NCBI GenBank assembly: GCA_016720595.1
Contig: JADKKI010000023.1
Span: 139,519 to 203,518, forward strand
Length of the DNA stretch: 64,000 nt
Direction: 5' to 3'
Origin: Myxococcales bacterium
GTDB taxonomy: Bacteria > Myxococcota_A > Polyangia > Haliangiales > Haliangiaceae
Positions 48,780 to 59,821 of this stretch are shown piece by piece. Numbering within the stretch: position 1 is the stretch's first letter; the number at the start of each line of letters is the position of its first letter. The notes below the pieces were generated by a model. The model had not been told where the DNA came from and searched no databases. It saw only the letters and a program-made list of their open reading frames with translations. Both the position numbers and the translations under genes were made by a program.

Positions 48780-49145
48780 TCCTGTTTGGTGGACAAGTTC
48801 GCCGCGTTCTCTCTCTGAGAGCCGTTCGAACGGGAAACGGTTCCGCCGATCTCGCGGGCGTGCGCGCGCGCATCGGGCTGCGGCGTCGGATCGACGAGCT
48901 CGGCCTCACCACCTTCGTCGACCGAGCGGGTCCGGCGCTGGCCTTGGCGCTCCTTGACGCAGAAGCTCCGCGCGATCTGACACAGCCACGTCGAGAGCGC
49001 GGCATCGCCGCGGAATCCCGGGGGAAAGAGCTCGCGATCAGCTACGAGGAGGCACTTGTTCGCGTGCCCGAGGCCCTCAGGCTTCGGCGTGCTGCCCGGC
49101 AACGGCTCGTGCACGTGATCGCTGGACTATGAGGCCACGAGCGCT
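48780..49145 (-). pseudogene. Relic of an ECF sigma-factor gene
   Basis: The minus strand upstream of the flavoprotein encodes 'FPPGFRGDAALSTWLCQIAR' and 'SFCVKERQGQRRTR', typical of sigma region 2 of ECF factors. The beginning is out of frame, region 4 is missing, and the frame runs straight into the flavoprotein gene. It is a remnant, not a functional factor. Confidence 0.55.
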
Positions 49146-49159
49146 GCGTGGTGTCAGCG

Positions 49160-49645
49160 TCAGTCGATAGCGAGCAGCTCGTCATCGAGTCGCTCCGCAT
49201 AGGCCTCGTCCAGGGGCGGCTCGCTCGCCAGGGGCCTGCTGCAGGGTATGCGTCTGCGCCTGACGAACCATCCGATGGCAAGGAGAGCCAACACCGAGGC
49301 GCCAGCGGCCGTCGCGCCGATGATCCAGCGCGGATCACCGCCCGCGGGGACGGCCCGGATCTTCTCCCCGTAGCGATGCACCAGGTCGTCTTCGATCGAC
49401 GCAGCGGTCTCGCGACGAGCTAGTCGTTCGCGGATCTCTGCGCGCAATGCGGTCGCGACGGGCGATTCGTGGTCGGCGAGCGGCTGCCGCCAGCAGCATG
49501 GGGACAGCAGTCGCTCCTCGAGGTCGTGTTGTTGCGTCGCGAGGTCGTCTCGACCTCCGCTGCACGCACTGACGATCACCAACACCAGCGCGAGTGCCAT
49601 CTGGGTGGCGTGACGTCTGAACATCGAGGCTCCGAGATCCGTCAC
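49160..49645 (-). CDS. CcmH/NrfF-like cytochrome c maturation protein with an altered CxxC motif
   Basis: 161 residues, GTG start overlapping the MbnH-like gene's stop (GTGA). An in-frame ATG at 49624 is alternative. Signal with lipobox-like 'LVIVSACSGG'. Residues 43-105 follow the CcmH pattern ('LEERLLSPCCWRQPLADHES', 'IRERLARRETAASIEDDLVH', 'RYGEKIRAVP'). The usual LRCxxCQ redox pair is here adjacent cysteines (C50, C51). A C-terminal membrane helix follows ('GATAAGASVLALLAIGWFV'). It may help attach haem to the overlapping di-haem enzyme. Confidence 0.7.
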   Translation of the reverse strand: MTDLGASMFRRHATQMALALVLVIVSACSGGRDDLATQQHDLEERLLSPCCWRQPLADHESPVATALRAEIRERLARRETAASIEDDLVHRYGEKIRAVPAGGDPRWIIGATAAGASVLALLAIGWFVRRRRIPCSRPLASEPPLDEAYAERLDDELLAID

Positions 49646-50808
49646 TGGAACGGATCGGACAGGGTTGGATCGGTCAGGAACGCGTCGTCCGTGAGCGCCT
49701 CGAGGAACGCGATCAGGTCAGAGCGCTCCTGGTCGGTCAGGACGAATCCGCCGACAAACGGGCTCTTGTTCGGATTGAGCCTGCCGTCGCCGACATTCGG
49801 GCCGGTCGTCGTCAGCCGACCTCCTCGCTCGTAGAACCGGACCACCTCGTCGAGCGTTGCCATGCTCCCGTCGTGCATGTAGGGGGCCGTCACGGCGATG
49901 TTGCGCAGGGTGGGAGGCTTGTAGCGTCCGCGATCGCTGTCGAGCTGGGTCAGCTCGTAGAGCCCTTGATCGATCAAGGGGTATGCGCCGGTCCCGCCGA
50001 GGTTGTAGAGACCGTTGTTGAAGAATGCGGTCGCGGGGGTGGCGAGCCCGGCATGATCCACCGCGATCGTGAAGTTGAAGCCGCCGTGGCAGTGCTGGCA
50101 TTCGAGTGCTTCGGTGAAGAACAGATCCTGGCCGCGTCGCTCCGACGCCGACAGCGCGGCGAGGTCACCCTGCCGAGAGCGGTCGACACGTGATTGCCCC
50201 GAGATCAACCGGCGCTCGAAGGCGGCGATCGCCGCGACCACGTGGTTGAAGTCGAGCGGGTCAGTGTCGCCGGGAAACGCCGCGGCAAACCGTGGTGCAT
50301 ACGCCGGATCGGCGCGAAGCCGCCCGAGCACGACCTCCTCGTTACCAGTGATGCCGAGCTCGATCGGGTTGTCGCCGAACATCGGCACGAGCGCCTGTTG
50401 CTCGAGGGTGTCGAGATGAAAGTTTGCCCACGTCTGGGTCGGTCCGTAGGCGACGTTGGTCAGGCTCATCGCGTTGCGTCGAAGGGCCTGATCCGTCGAC
50501 CCGCTCGGCGTGACGAGGCCATCGGAGAACGCGCGGGCCTGGGCGTGGCACGAGGCGCACGCCTGCGTACCGTTGCCCGACAAGCGCTTGTCGTAGAACA
50601 GGTGGCGGCCGAGCTCGGTGAGCTCCGGGCTCAGGCGCGCCTCGGCTGGGAGCCGCGGCACCGGGAAGCCGGGCGGTAGCCCGAACGGCCACGCGCCGTC
50701 CGGTGCATCGACGATGGGCCCGGCGTCGTGCGTGTGGGTGTGCGCCGGCGGCTGCTCGCTGCATGCCGCGAGCGCGACGGCCGTGAAGATCAGGGGGCGC
50801 ACGCTCAC
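49642..50808 (-). CDS. MbnH/MXAN_0977-type di-haem enzyme (cytochrome c peroxidase/MauG superfamily)
   Basis: 388 residues, GTG start at 50808 overlapping the MbnP-like stop. Signal/lipobox 'LIFTAVALAACSEQ'. Two haem sites: CASCH ('NGTQACASCHAQARAFSDG') and CQHCH ('EALECQHCHGGFNF'), with 'YGPTQTWANFHLDTLEQQAL', 'KPPTLRNIAVTAPYMHDGSM' and 'LIAFLEALTDDAFL' as in MauG-like proteins. In characterised MbnH the enzyme oxidises a Trp of its partner MbnP to kynurenine. Overlap with the MbnP-like gene supports that pairing here. Confidence 0.88.
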   Translation of the reverse strand: MSVRPLIFTAVALAACSEQPPAHTHTHDAGPIVDAPDGAWPFGLPPGFPVPRLPAEARLSPELTELGRHLFYDKRLSGNGTQACASCHAQARAFSDGLVTPSGSTDQALRRNAMSLTNVAYGPTQTWANFHLDTLEQQALVPMFGDNPIELGITGNEEVVLGRLRADPAYAPRFAAAFPGDTDPLDFNHVVAAIAAFERRLISGQSRVDRSRQGDLAALSASERRGQDLFFTEALECQHCHGGFNFTIAVDHAGLATPATAFFNNGLYNLGGTGAYPLIDQGLYELTQLDSDRGRYKPPTLRNIAVTAPYMHDGSMATLDEVVRFYERGGRLTTTGPNVGDGRLNPNKSPFVGGFVLTDQERSDLIAFLEALTDDAFLTDPTLSDPFQ

Positions 50809-51704
50809 TGCACCATGAACAACACCTGCGTGCCGGCCGGCGCTGCACCGTAGGCCAGGCCGAGGTGCGGCAACACGGTGGTGCACTCGGGATCGTTGGG
50901 GAACGACATGCAGCCGGGGGCCGTGGTCGCCGTGTTGGTGGCGACGTCGACGTCGGCGAGCACCGGCGCGGGATCGGCCACCACGGTGCTGGTCCCCGGC
51001 GTGAACCCAATAAGCGAGATGGTCATGACGTTGGGGCTCGTGCACGGCGATGCTGGAGGTGCCATCGGATTGGGCGCGGTGCACCCGGTGGATCCGAGGT
51101 GTAGGTTGAATCCCTGGCCGCCGACCACGCCGTCCATCTTGAGGAACTTGTGGCCGGACGCCCACGCCCAGTACATCGCGGGGATGTTGAGTGGCGCGGT
51201 GGTGGTGGTCGCGTCGAGGTGGTTCTGATCGAACGGGACGCCGACCTTGAATTCGATGCCGGTGTAGCTACCGGCCGGCGCCATTCCGGTGAGCGCGGTG
51301 TGGGTCGGGCCGGAGCCCATCTGGCAGTTCGCGGTGCCGTCCTCGAAGTCGAGCAGAGCCACGCCGCCAGCGTTCTGCCACTCGTTGACGTCGAGCGTGA
51401 CGGGCACGGATCCGGCGGCGCCGACGAGGCGGACGTCGTGCAGGTAGAACCGGAAGTCGCTGGCGACGTAGTTCGCTGCGGTCATGCCGATGCCGCCGTA
51501 CGTCTGACCGCAAGCGAAGCTGGTGCCGCCGACCTTCGCAGCGAACTGGAGGGTCACGGGCTGGGGCCCGGCGTCGGGCGCGGCATCGGCCTGGACCTGA
51601 GCGTCGGGCGTGTCGCTGGGGTTGGTGTTGTCACCACAGGCAGCGAGCGAGGTCACGACGGGGAGCGAGAGAATCGAGAACAGAAGTCGAGCCGGGAGAC
51701 GCAT
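50805..51704 (-). CDS. MbnP-like four-Cys lipoprotein (metallo-mystery-pair partner)
   Basis: 299 residues from ATG 51704 ('LPARLLFSILSLPVVTSLAACGDN', lipobox). The family layout includes 'VTLQFAAKVGGTSFACGQTY', 'DFRFYLHDVRL', 'ALLDFEDGTANC', 'FKVGVPFDQNHLDA', 'MYWAWASGHKFLKMDG' and 'FNLHLGSTGCTAP'. Characterised members bind copper through a kynurenine made by MbnH. The 'MYWAWASGHKF' segment contains Trp residues that could be the modified site. It overlaps the di-haem enzyme by 4 bases, so the two are translated together. Confidence 0.86.
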   Translation of the reverse strand: MRLPARLLFSILSLPVVTSLAACGDNTNPSDTPDAQVQADAAPDAGPQPVTLQFAAKVGGTSFACGQTYGGIGMTAANYVASDFRFYLHDVRLVGAAGSVPVTLDVNEWQNAGGVALLDFEDGTANCQMGSGPTHTALTGMAPAGSYTGIEFKVGVPFDQNHLDATTTTAPLNIPAMYWAWASGHKFLKMDGVVGGQGFNLHLGSTGCTAPNPMAPPASPCTSPNVMTISLIGFTPGTSTVVADPAPVLADVDVATNTATTAPGCMSFPNDPECTTVLPHLGLAYGAAPAGTQVLFMVQ

Positions 51705-51871
51705 GAGGGAACAACCTTCGACGAAGGATCGTCGTGGGAAGAGAAATGGACGCGTCGAGACAGCACGCCGGGACGCGGATCCCGAACGGCGTCGCCGATC
51801 GCGGAGCCGTGTCGTCGACGATCGACGCACGAATGGAGCCTGGCAGTGGCGGGCGGCCGAAACCGCCGCGC

Positions 51872-52255
51872 TCAGCGAGGAGGTTCGTACGGTGGCGTGA
51901 GCGCCGGGTTCGGGGCGGCCATCTGCATGACGAGCACCGAGACGAGTACCGGAGGCCGGCGCACGATCGCGACCGTCGGCGCATGACGGTCGAACACGGG
52001 GAGCAGGACGGTGAGTGTCGAGCTGCCTTCGACGTAGCATCGGTCGATCGTCGTCTGCTCCGGCCCTCCGTGATCGCGATGCCCGCGCCCGGCCGGGCAG
52101 TCGGGGCAGCCGCACTCGTCGCTGACGCTGTGGTCACCGCAGCAACAGTGCGCCACCGAGTCGCGTGCGGACGCGCTCGCGAGCCGCAGGCTCGTCGTCG
52201 TCATGACGACAAGGACGGTGAGGGCCACGATGGCGCGACGCAACAGCACGACCAT
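51872..52255 (-). CDS. Small exported Cys/His-rich protein
   Basis: 127 residues from ATG 52255. Hydrophobic signal ('LRRAIVALTVLVVMTTTSLRL'). The next stretch 'HCCCGDHSVSDECGCPDCPA' followed by 'GRGHRDHGG' is dense in Cys and His and looks metal-binding. The C-terminus is hydrophobic/Pro-rich. It precedes the MbnP/MbnH pair on the same strand by 167 bases. A role in copper binding is an inference from context. Confidence 0.6.
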   Translation of the reverse strand: MVVLLRRAIVALTVLVVMTTTSLRLASASARDSVAHCCCGDHSVSDECGCPDCPAGRGHRDHGGPEQTTIDRCYVEGSSTLTVLLPVFDRHAPTVAIVRRPPVLVSVLVMQMAAPNPALTPPYEPPR

Positions 52256-54906
<2,651 letters not shown>

Positions 54907-55125
54907 GCCAGCAAAGGCGCTTCGAGACTCGAGCGAGCGGAGTCGAACGCATGCCCGTGCCGTTCTTGCCGATATGCAGCCAAGAACATCGCCTGGCGGT
55001 CGGTCCGGGCTTGATCGGCCTCAACTCGGACGTCGGCTTGTTCGCCTCTTGCTGCGAGCGTGGCGGCCCCTGCGATCGCGGCGGCCACGCGTGACGCTCG
55101 GCTGCGAACGTGCGAGCGTCGCGCG

Positions 55126-55992
55126 GTGCCGATCGACTTCCGACCTGATCTCAAGCTCGCCGAAGGAGCAGACTATCCGGACCACGTCACCGTCGACAGC
55201 GACGGATTCGTGTTCGTGGCGCTAGACCGCGAACAGCAGGACCTGCCGGCGCGATTTCATGCCATCGCGCGGCCCGACGACGACAAAGGCGTACCGTGGC
55301 ACACGTTGCTGTTCGCGCTGGAGACCGATCGCCTCGACATGCGCGATCGGTTCCTCAGTGCCCTGCGCGCCGACGCGGCCGCAGGTCGCCCGCTCGAGCG
55401 GTACGGTCGTCCTCTCGAAGCCGCCTTTCACTCGATCTTCGGAGCCCGCGCGCCGACCGACGCCGCCGTGGGCTTTGTCGGATGGCTGCGCGGTATCCTC
55501 GAGGGCGAGACTCGACCGGCAGTTCGCGCACAGCTCGAGCGCGGTCTCCGTACCTTCGACGAGCCCGGCGGCGACCCTCGACTCGTCGCAGTCGGCGCAC
55601 TCTCCATGACCTTCGGGCTCGAGACCGGTCACGTGCCGGCCGATCACGTCTCGGTCTTGTACTGGATGAGCGCGCTCGTCACCGAGTGGAGTGTTGTGTT
55701 CGATCAAGTGTCGTCGGAATTCGATGATCCCGACGACGCAGCCCCGCACGAGCTCCACGCCTGGTGCGGTGGCGAGCATGTTCGTGCGCGGGCGGATAAT
55801 CGGGGCGACTTCATCGATCCATACAGCTGTGCAGGCTTGGTCAACGCACTCATGCGCGACGTCGCGAAACGAGACACGCGGATCTACCTAGAGGTCGAGG
55901 ACGAAGGTTGCCGCGCGATCGGCGCGCCGCGCTCCACGATCCTGCGCCTGCGTGAGGAAGGCGTCCTGCGTGTCACGAAAGACGACGACTAA
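55126..55992 (+). CDS. Protein of unknown function
   Basis: 288 residues from GTG 55126; an ATG at 55060 would add 22 atypical residues. No signal or membrane segment. 'ADYPDHVTVDSDGFVFVALD' at the start and an acidic helical remainder ('EWSVVFDQVSSEFDDPDDAA', 'YSCAGLVNALMRDVAKRDTR') suggest a soluble cytoplasmic protein. No family recognised. It lies downstream of katG on the same strand, 219 bases away. Confidence 0.55.
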   Translation: MPIDFRPDLKLAEGADYPDHVTVDSDGFVFVALDREQQDLPARFHAIARPDDDKGVPWHTLLFALETDRLDMRDRFLSALRADAAAGRPLERYGRPLEAAFHSIFGARAPTDAAVGFVGWLRGILEGETRPAVRAQLERGLRTFDEPGGDPRLVAVGALSMTFGLETGHVPADHVSVLYWMSALVTEWSVVFDQVSSEFDDPDDAAPHELHAWCGGEHVRARADNRGDFIDPYSCAGLVNALMRDVAKRDTRIYLEVEDEGCRAIGAPRSTILRLREEGVLRVTKDDD

Positions 55993-56073
55993 CGAATAAA
56001 CTGAAGATGAAGGACGTGGGCTCGTCGACAGGGCTCCGACAAGTCGGGGTAGAACGGAGAGTTCGGAGATCGC

Positions 56074-56345
56074 TCACGCGCCGGTGCGGCCCGATTTCGG
56101 CGGCCTCGGCACGAACTTGCTCACGCGCTTCTGATACTCGCGATACGCGTCGCCCTTGCTTCGAATCGCCTGGTGTTCCGTCGGAGGAATGCCCGTGACG
56201 CCGAAGATGCTCGCAATGATGATCGCCTGCGGCGCGATCGCGATCAGTCCCCACCATCCGAACGCGAGCCCATACACCGCATACCCGATCCACACGCACC
56301 ACTCGAAGAAGTAGTTCCCCGCGGCGATCGAAGCGTTTGAAATCG
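56074..56345 (-). pseudogene. C-terminal fragment of a DUF1295/steroid-reductase-like membrane protein
   Basis: 'NYFFEWCVWIGYAVYGLAFG', 'FGVTGIPPTEHQAIRSKGDA' and 'YREYQKRVSKFVPRPPK' match the last 80 residues of the DUF1295 family. Similarity stops abruptly just before the conserved RHPNYF (reads AAGNYF). The remaining roughly 170 N-terminal residues are absent, replaced by unrelated sequence that begins the accessory island. Confidence 0.65.
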
Positions 56346-56603
56346 TTCGATCCTCGACGGCACGTAACGGGAGAACGAGGGACGAATCCTCGTCGGAGGC
56401 GTGATCGTTGAGGAATGCGCGGGGTAGAAGCGGTGTAGAACGAGAGCGCCTGCCAGCCGGTTGCCACAGCGCCTGCCAAGGCCTGTCGCCAGCCGTGACA
56501 GCCGGTGACTTGGCGGGGCAACGGCCTGCCTTTGACATGGTCGCGATTTCCCGCGCGCTTTCTCGGGCGGCTAGAGATCAGAGGGTTAGGTTATCAATTC
56601 GGG

Positions 56604-57383
56604 GTGCCGAAGCTGCGTGTTCCGCCCCGCGTATCCGCGAAGCAGGGCGATGACGATCTGAAACTGGCGGCGCTCACGCGCGATGACGTGGCCAAGCGTC
56701 TCGATGTCAGCATCTCGACCGTGCGCCGCCTCGAAGGCACGCGGTTGCACCCGTCGATCGACGACAAGAGCGTGCGTCGCTTCAAGGCATCAGACGTCGA
56801 GCGACTCGCGAAGGAGATGCAAGCGGAGCAGCGGTCGCCGCGCAACGCACAGCAGGCGGTGGTCCGCGCGGCGGAGATGCCGAAGGGCGAGCTCGCGGCC
56901 CTCGTCTTCGAGCGGTTGGAGCAGCGCCACTCACTTTCGGAGATCGTGATCGCGCTGCGCGTCCCGCCCGAAGACGTGCGCGAGCTGTATCACACGTGGC
57001 TGGTCGGCCTGTGGGCCGGCGAGCTTCAGCGCAAGGAGCCGGCGCTTCCTGCGCGGCACACCGATCAGGACGTGATCCGTCGCGTCACGCCCGTGCAACT
57101 CGCGCAGCTCCTCGGCGCGCTGCCGGCGAAGCAGCCGACGCGGATCAGCATCGCGCGCATGCTCGGCGAGTTCGTGATTCCCGACGGCCCCGAGACCGAC
57201 GGGGGCTTCGTCGAGTACCGCAACCTCGCCGAGCTGGGTGGCTTCGACGTGTCCGGCCCGGTCGCGCTCGCGGACATCATGGCGCGCGTCGGCGCGGGCG
57301 AGTACCGTGTGAGCGCGTACGGCTTCGATCCGCGGGGCCTGCGCTGGGAAGTGTTCGTGCGCTTGAGCGAGGACCCGTCGTGA
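56604..57383 (+). CDS. Helix-turn-helix DNA-binding protein
   Basis: 259 residues from GTG 56604; the open frame extends to 56505 but with poorer coding character. 'LTRDDVAKRLDVSISTVRRL' and 'FKASDVERLAKEM' (about 24-70) form a MerR/excisionase-like winged helix-turn-helix. The rest is helical with no recognised domain. It precedes the DUF1016 nuclease, separated by two short hairpins. It could regulate or direct the nuclease, but this is inferred from position only. Confidence 0.6.
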   Translation: MPKLRVPPRVSAKQGDDDLKLAALTRDDVAKRLDVSISTVRRLEGTRLHPSIDDKSVRRFKASDVERLAKEMQAEQRSPRNAQQAVVRAAEMPKGELAALVFERLEQRHSLSEIVIALRVPPEDVRELYHTWLVGLWAGELQRKEPALPARHTDQDVIRRVTPVQLAQLLGALPAKQPTRISIARMLGEFVIPDGPETDGGFVEYRNLAELGGFDVSGPVALADIMARVGAGEYRVSAYGFDPRGLRWEVFVRLSEDPS

Positions 57384-57403
57384 CTCCCGCGAGGTGGAAC
57401 AGG

Positions 57404-57422
57404 TTGCAGACAGCGTCTGCAA
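57404..57422. repeat. Hairpin 1
   Basis: TTGCAGAC-AGC-GTCTGCAA followed by AATTGCGC; 8-bp perfect arms. It lies just after the HTH gene stop. Confidence 0.75.
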
Positions 57423-57461
57423 AATTGCGCAGCTTCTTCGGATTGCCAGGGTTGCAGGATT

Positions 57462-57480
57462 GTCCAGACGCTGTCTGGAC
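57462..57480. repeat. Hairpin 2
   Basis: GTCCAGAC-GCT-GTCTGGAC, 8-bp perfect arms and a 3-base loop. It lies just upstream of the DUF1016 gene. Confidence 0.75.
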
Positions 57481-57499
57481 TATTAGCGCGGAGGATTAG

Positions 57500-58747
57500 G
57501 TGACGGCGAGTCGAAAGAATCGGAGCAAGCCAACGCGCGCACTGACTCGGGGTGCGGTCGCGCAACCATCGCTTCCGCAATCGCCGAAGGGCACTCAACG
57601 CGGCGATGCGCGGCTCGTGCTCGGCCGTGCTCGCGGGAACGACGCCTTGTTTCCGGTTCCGGCTCCGGTGGCAGGTTTGCCCCACAGCTACTCCCGAACG
57701 CTAAACGACATCAAGGAACGCATCGGCAAGGCCCGGCTCTCGACGGTGCTCAAGGCGAATGCCGCCGCCATCTTGCTCTACTGGGAGGTTGGCAAGGTCG
57801 TTGCCGCACGGATGGAAGCCGAGCAATGGGGAGCCAAGGTCATCGACCGTCTCGCCGCCGATATCCGCACCGCATACCCCGACATGTCCGGGTTCTCGTC
57901 GAGAAACTTGCAGTACATGCGAGCGTTCGCTACGAACTGGACGAGCCGACCAATTCTGCAGCAGCTTGCTGCAAAATTGCCCTGGGGGCACCACATGGTG
58001 CTCCTCGACGCCCTCGATGACCAGGCCACCCGGTGTTGGTACGCGGCGCAGGCGATCGAGCACGGCTGGTCGCGGAGCATCCTAAGTCTTCAGATCGGTC
58101 GGAAGGCGCATGGACGGCATGGCCGCGCTGCGAACAACTTCAGGCAGACGCTGCCGCCCTCCGATTCCGACTTCGCCGCGCAGGTGTTCAAGGATCCCTA
58201 CCTGTTCGATTTCCTCGGCACGGCCGACCCTCGCCGCGAACAGGAGGTCGAGCTGTCGCTCGTCGCGCACATCGAGAAGTTCCTTCTCGAGCTAGGCGCC
58301 GGCTTCGCGTTCGTCGGCCGTCAGGTACCGCTCGAAGTAGGAGACAAGGATCTCAGGATCGATCTGCTTTTCTATCACCTCAAGCTGCGGCGCTTCGTCG
58401 TTGTGGAGTTGAAGTCCGTGGACTTCGAGCCCTCGTTCGTCGGGCAGCTCAACGTCTATCTCTCCGCGGTCGACGATCTCCTCAAGCACCCAGATGACTT
58501 GCCAACGATCGGCCTCTTGCTGTGCAAGACCAGGGATCAGACGTTCGTCGAGTACGCCCTGCGCGGCATCGACAAGCCGATGGGGGTGGCGGCATGGGAG
58601 ACGCAACTGGTCGAGGTGCTGCCGAAAGACCTCGAAGGCAGCCTCCCGACGATTGCGCAGATCGAGGCCGAGTTGGCTCGGCCCGCCAAGGACGGCGCGA
58701 ATGCCAGGAGGCATACGCCGTCGCGCACAGCGCGTAGACGCCGATAA
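57500..58747 (+). CDS. DUF1016/YhcG-type PD-(D/E)XK nuclease-family protein
   Basis: 415 residues, GTG start. The N-terminal DUF1016 domain (about 65-190) shows 'YSRTLNDIKERIGKARLSTV', 'FSSRNLQYMRAFATNW', 'LAAKLPWGHHMVLLDAL'. The C-terminal PD-(D/E)XK fold (about 240-360) has 'DLRIDLLFYHLKLRRFVVVE' followed by LKS, i.e. a D...ExK nuclease motif, then 'FVGQLNVYLSAVDDLLKHPD'. These proteins occur in defence and mobile neighbourhoods, often beside restriction genes. None is adjacent here. A hairpin of the local family is embedded in its coding sequence. Confidence 0.85.
   Translation: MTASRKNRSKPTRALTRGAVAQPSLPQSPKGTQRGDARLVLGRARGNDALFPVPAPVAGLPHSYSRTLNDIKERIGKARLSTVLKANAAAILLYWEVGKVVAARMEAEQWGAKVIDRLAADIRTAYPDMSGFSSRNLQYMRAFATNWTSRPILQQLAAKLPWGHHMVLLDALDDQATRCWYAAQAIEHGWSRSILSLQIGRKAHGRHGRAANNFRQTLPPSDSDFAAQVFKDPYLFDFLGTADPRREQEVELSLVAHIEKFLLELGAGFAFVGRQVPLEVGDKDLRIDLLFYHLKLRRFVVVELKSVDFEPSFVGQLNVYLSAVDDLLKHPDDLPTIGLLLCKTRDQTFVEYALRGIDKPMGVAAWETQLVEVLPKDLEGSLPTIAQIEAELARPAKDGANARRHTPSRTARRRR
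57952..57978. repeat. Hairpin 3 (inside the DUF1016 gene)
   Basis: AATTC-TGCAGCA-GCT-TGCTGCA-AAATT; 7-bp inner arms plus a 4-bp outer AATT stem separated by a C/A mismatch. It encodes part of 'ILQQLAAKLPWG'. Confidence 0.7.
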
Positions 58748-58775
58748 CTGCTTGTCGGCGAGGCGTTGCCAGTTC

Positions 58776-58794
58776 TTGCAGCAAGCTGCTGCAA
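58776..58794. repeat. Hairpin 4
   Basis: TTGCAGCA-AGC-TGCTGCAA followed by AATTGG; 8-bp perfect arms. It lies just after the DUF1016 stop. Confidence 0.75.
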
Positions 58795-58840
58795 AATTGG
58801 CTGAGTCATCACCAGAGGACGAACGGAGGACGGCACCGCG

Positions 58841-58869
58841 AGATTCTTCAGGCAGTGTCTGAAAAATCT
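58841..58869. repeat. Hairpin 5
   Basis: Inner arms TTCAGGCA/TGTCTGAA (one G-T pair) around a single G, with an outer AGATT/AATCT stem. Same two-part shape as hairpins 3 and 6. Confidence 0.65.
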
Positions 58870-58888
58870 CGGTCCGGTGAAGACGCCC

Positions 58889-58916
58889 GAATTTCTCGAC
58901 AGTGTCGAGAGAATTC
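58889..58916. repeat. Hairpin 6
   Basis: GAATT-TCTCGACA-G-TGTCGAGA-g-AATTC; 8-bp inner and 5-bp outer stems with one bulged G. It lies just before the metallopeptidase's 3' end. Confidence 0.7.
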
Positions 58917-58930
58917 GTTCCGAACGAGGA

Positions 58931-59821
58931 TCACATGCGCTCGGTCGTCGAAGCATTCGCGTTCAGATCGCAGATGACCTGCGCGATCGTACGCGGCCTC
59001 GCGATCGGGGCGCAGCGCGCGAGGATCGTCTTCCAGCCGTTCCGTGCATTCGCCGCCTCCGCAACGATGCTCGCCACCTCCTTCGGGTCGACGCGATCCG
59101 CCGAGATTCGTCGCTTCAAGCCGTACTCGGCGGCGAGCTCGCGACGCTCCGTGGGGCTCTTCGCGCGGTCGACGATGCGCGCGTACGCCTCGCACGAGTA
59201 CGCGAACGTCTCGCGCTTGGTGAACTCGATGTCGAGGAGCCACTCCTTGCGCCGGGTCTCGTGCAACCCAACCGTGCGCCGCTTGCAGTTGTGGAAGATA
59301 TGCGCCGCCTCGTGAACGATGAAATCGGCGAATAGGTCGTCCTCGGTGAAGTAGTCGGCCGCCACGTAGCAGGTGGTCTCTTCGCTCATCCCCACGATCC
59401 GCGCGGCCTTCTTGCCGAGTAGTTTCGCGCCGACGCTGAGCAGGTACATGTTCGCGAGGTCCCACGCCGACCGTTCGCATCTCTCGTTCCACAGGATGGA
59501 CTCGATCGTCTCGGTCGTGACGTAGACGACCGACTTCTCGAGCGTCGCGAGCACGAGATCCTGCTCGTCGCGCCGGAATAGGCCGCGCACCATCGGCTCG
59601 ACCTTGGCACGCGTAAACTCGACTCCGACGTTCGCCGGCACGGGGGCGTGAGCTCGCCCGCTGGCGAGTCGACGCACCTCGCGGACGAGTGCTTCGTGCA
59701 GATCCGCATGCTGGCGCTTCCCGCGTTCGAAGATGTCGCCCGGCCATGCCCGGGCGTCGATGTCGGCGTCGCCGGTGCGCAGGTACCGCGTGATCTCGCT
59801 CGCGACGCTCGGCGACCGCAC
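58931..59821 (-). CDS. HExxH zinc-metallopeptidase-like protein
   Basis: 296 residues. 'FIVHEAAHIFHNC' gives an HExxH site near residues 170-180, preceded by 'ADYFTEDDLFAD' and followed about 25-30 residues later by 'FTKRETFAYSCEAYARIVDR', whose Glu residues could supply the third ligand. There is no signal peptide. It resembles small peptidase-like proteins from mobile or defence contexts, but I cannot name a family. It converges with the DUF1016 gene, and hairpins lie on both sides of it. Confidence 0.6.
   Translation of the reverse strand: MRSPSVASEITRYLRTGDADIDARAWPGDIFERGKRQHADLHEALVREVRRLASGRAHAPVPANVGVEFTRAKVEPMVRGLFRRDEQDLVLATLEKSVVYVTTETIESILWNERCERSAWDLANMYLLSVGAKLLGKKAARIVGMSEETTCYVAADYFTEDDLFADFIVHEAAHIFHNCKRRTVGLHETRRKEWLLDIEFTKRETFAYSCEAYARIVDRAKSPTERRELAAEYGLKRRISADRVDPKEVASIVAEAANARNGWKTILARCAPIARPRTIAQVICDLNANASTTERM

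Noticed and set aside
47315..49114. 599-residue sigma-oxidoreductase fusion
   Set aside because: The upstream part is a sigma-factor relic. A good ATG at 48772 begins the dinucleotide-binding fold directly.
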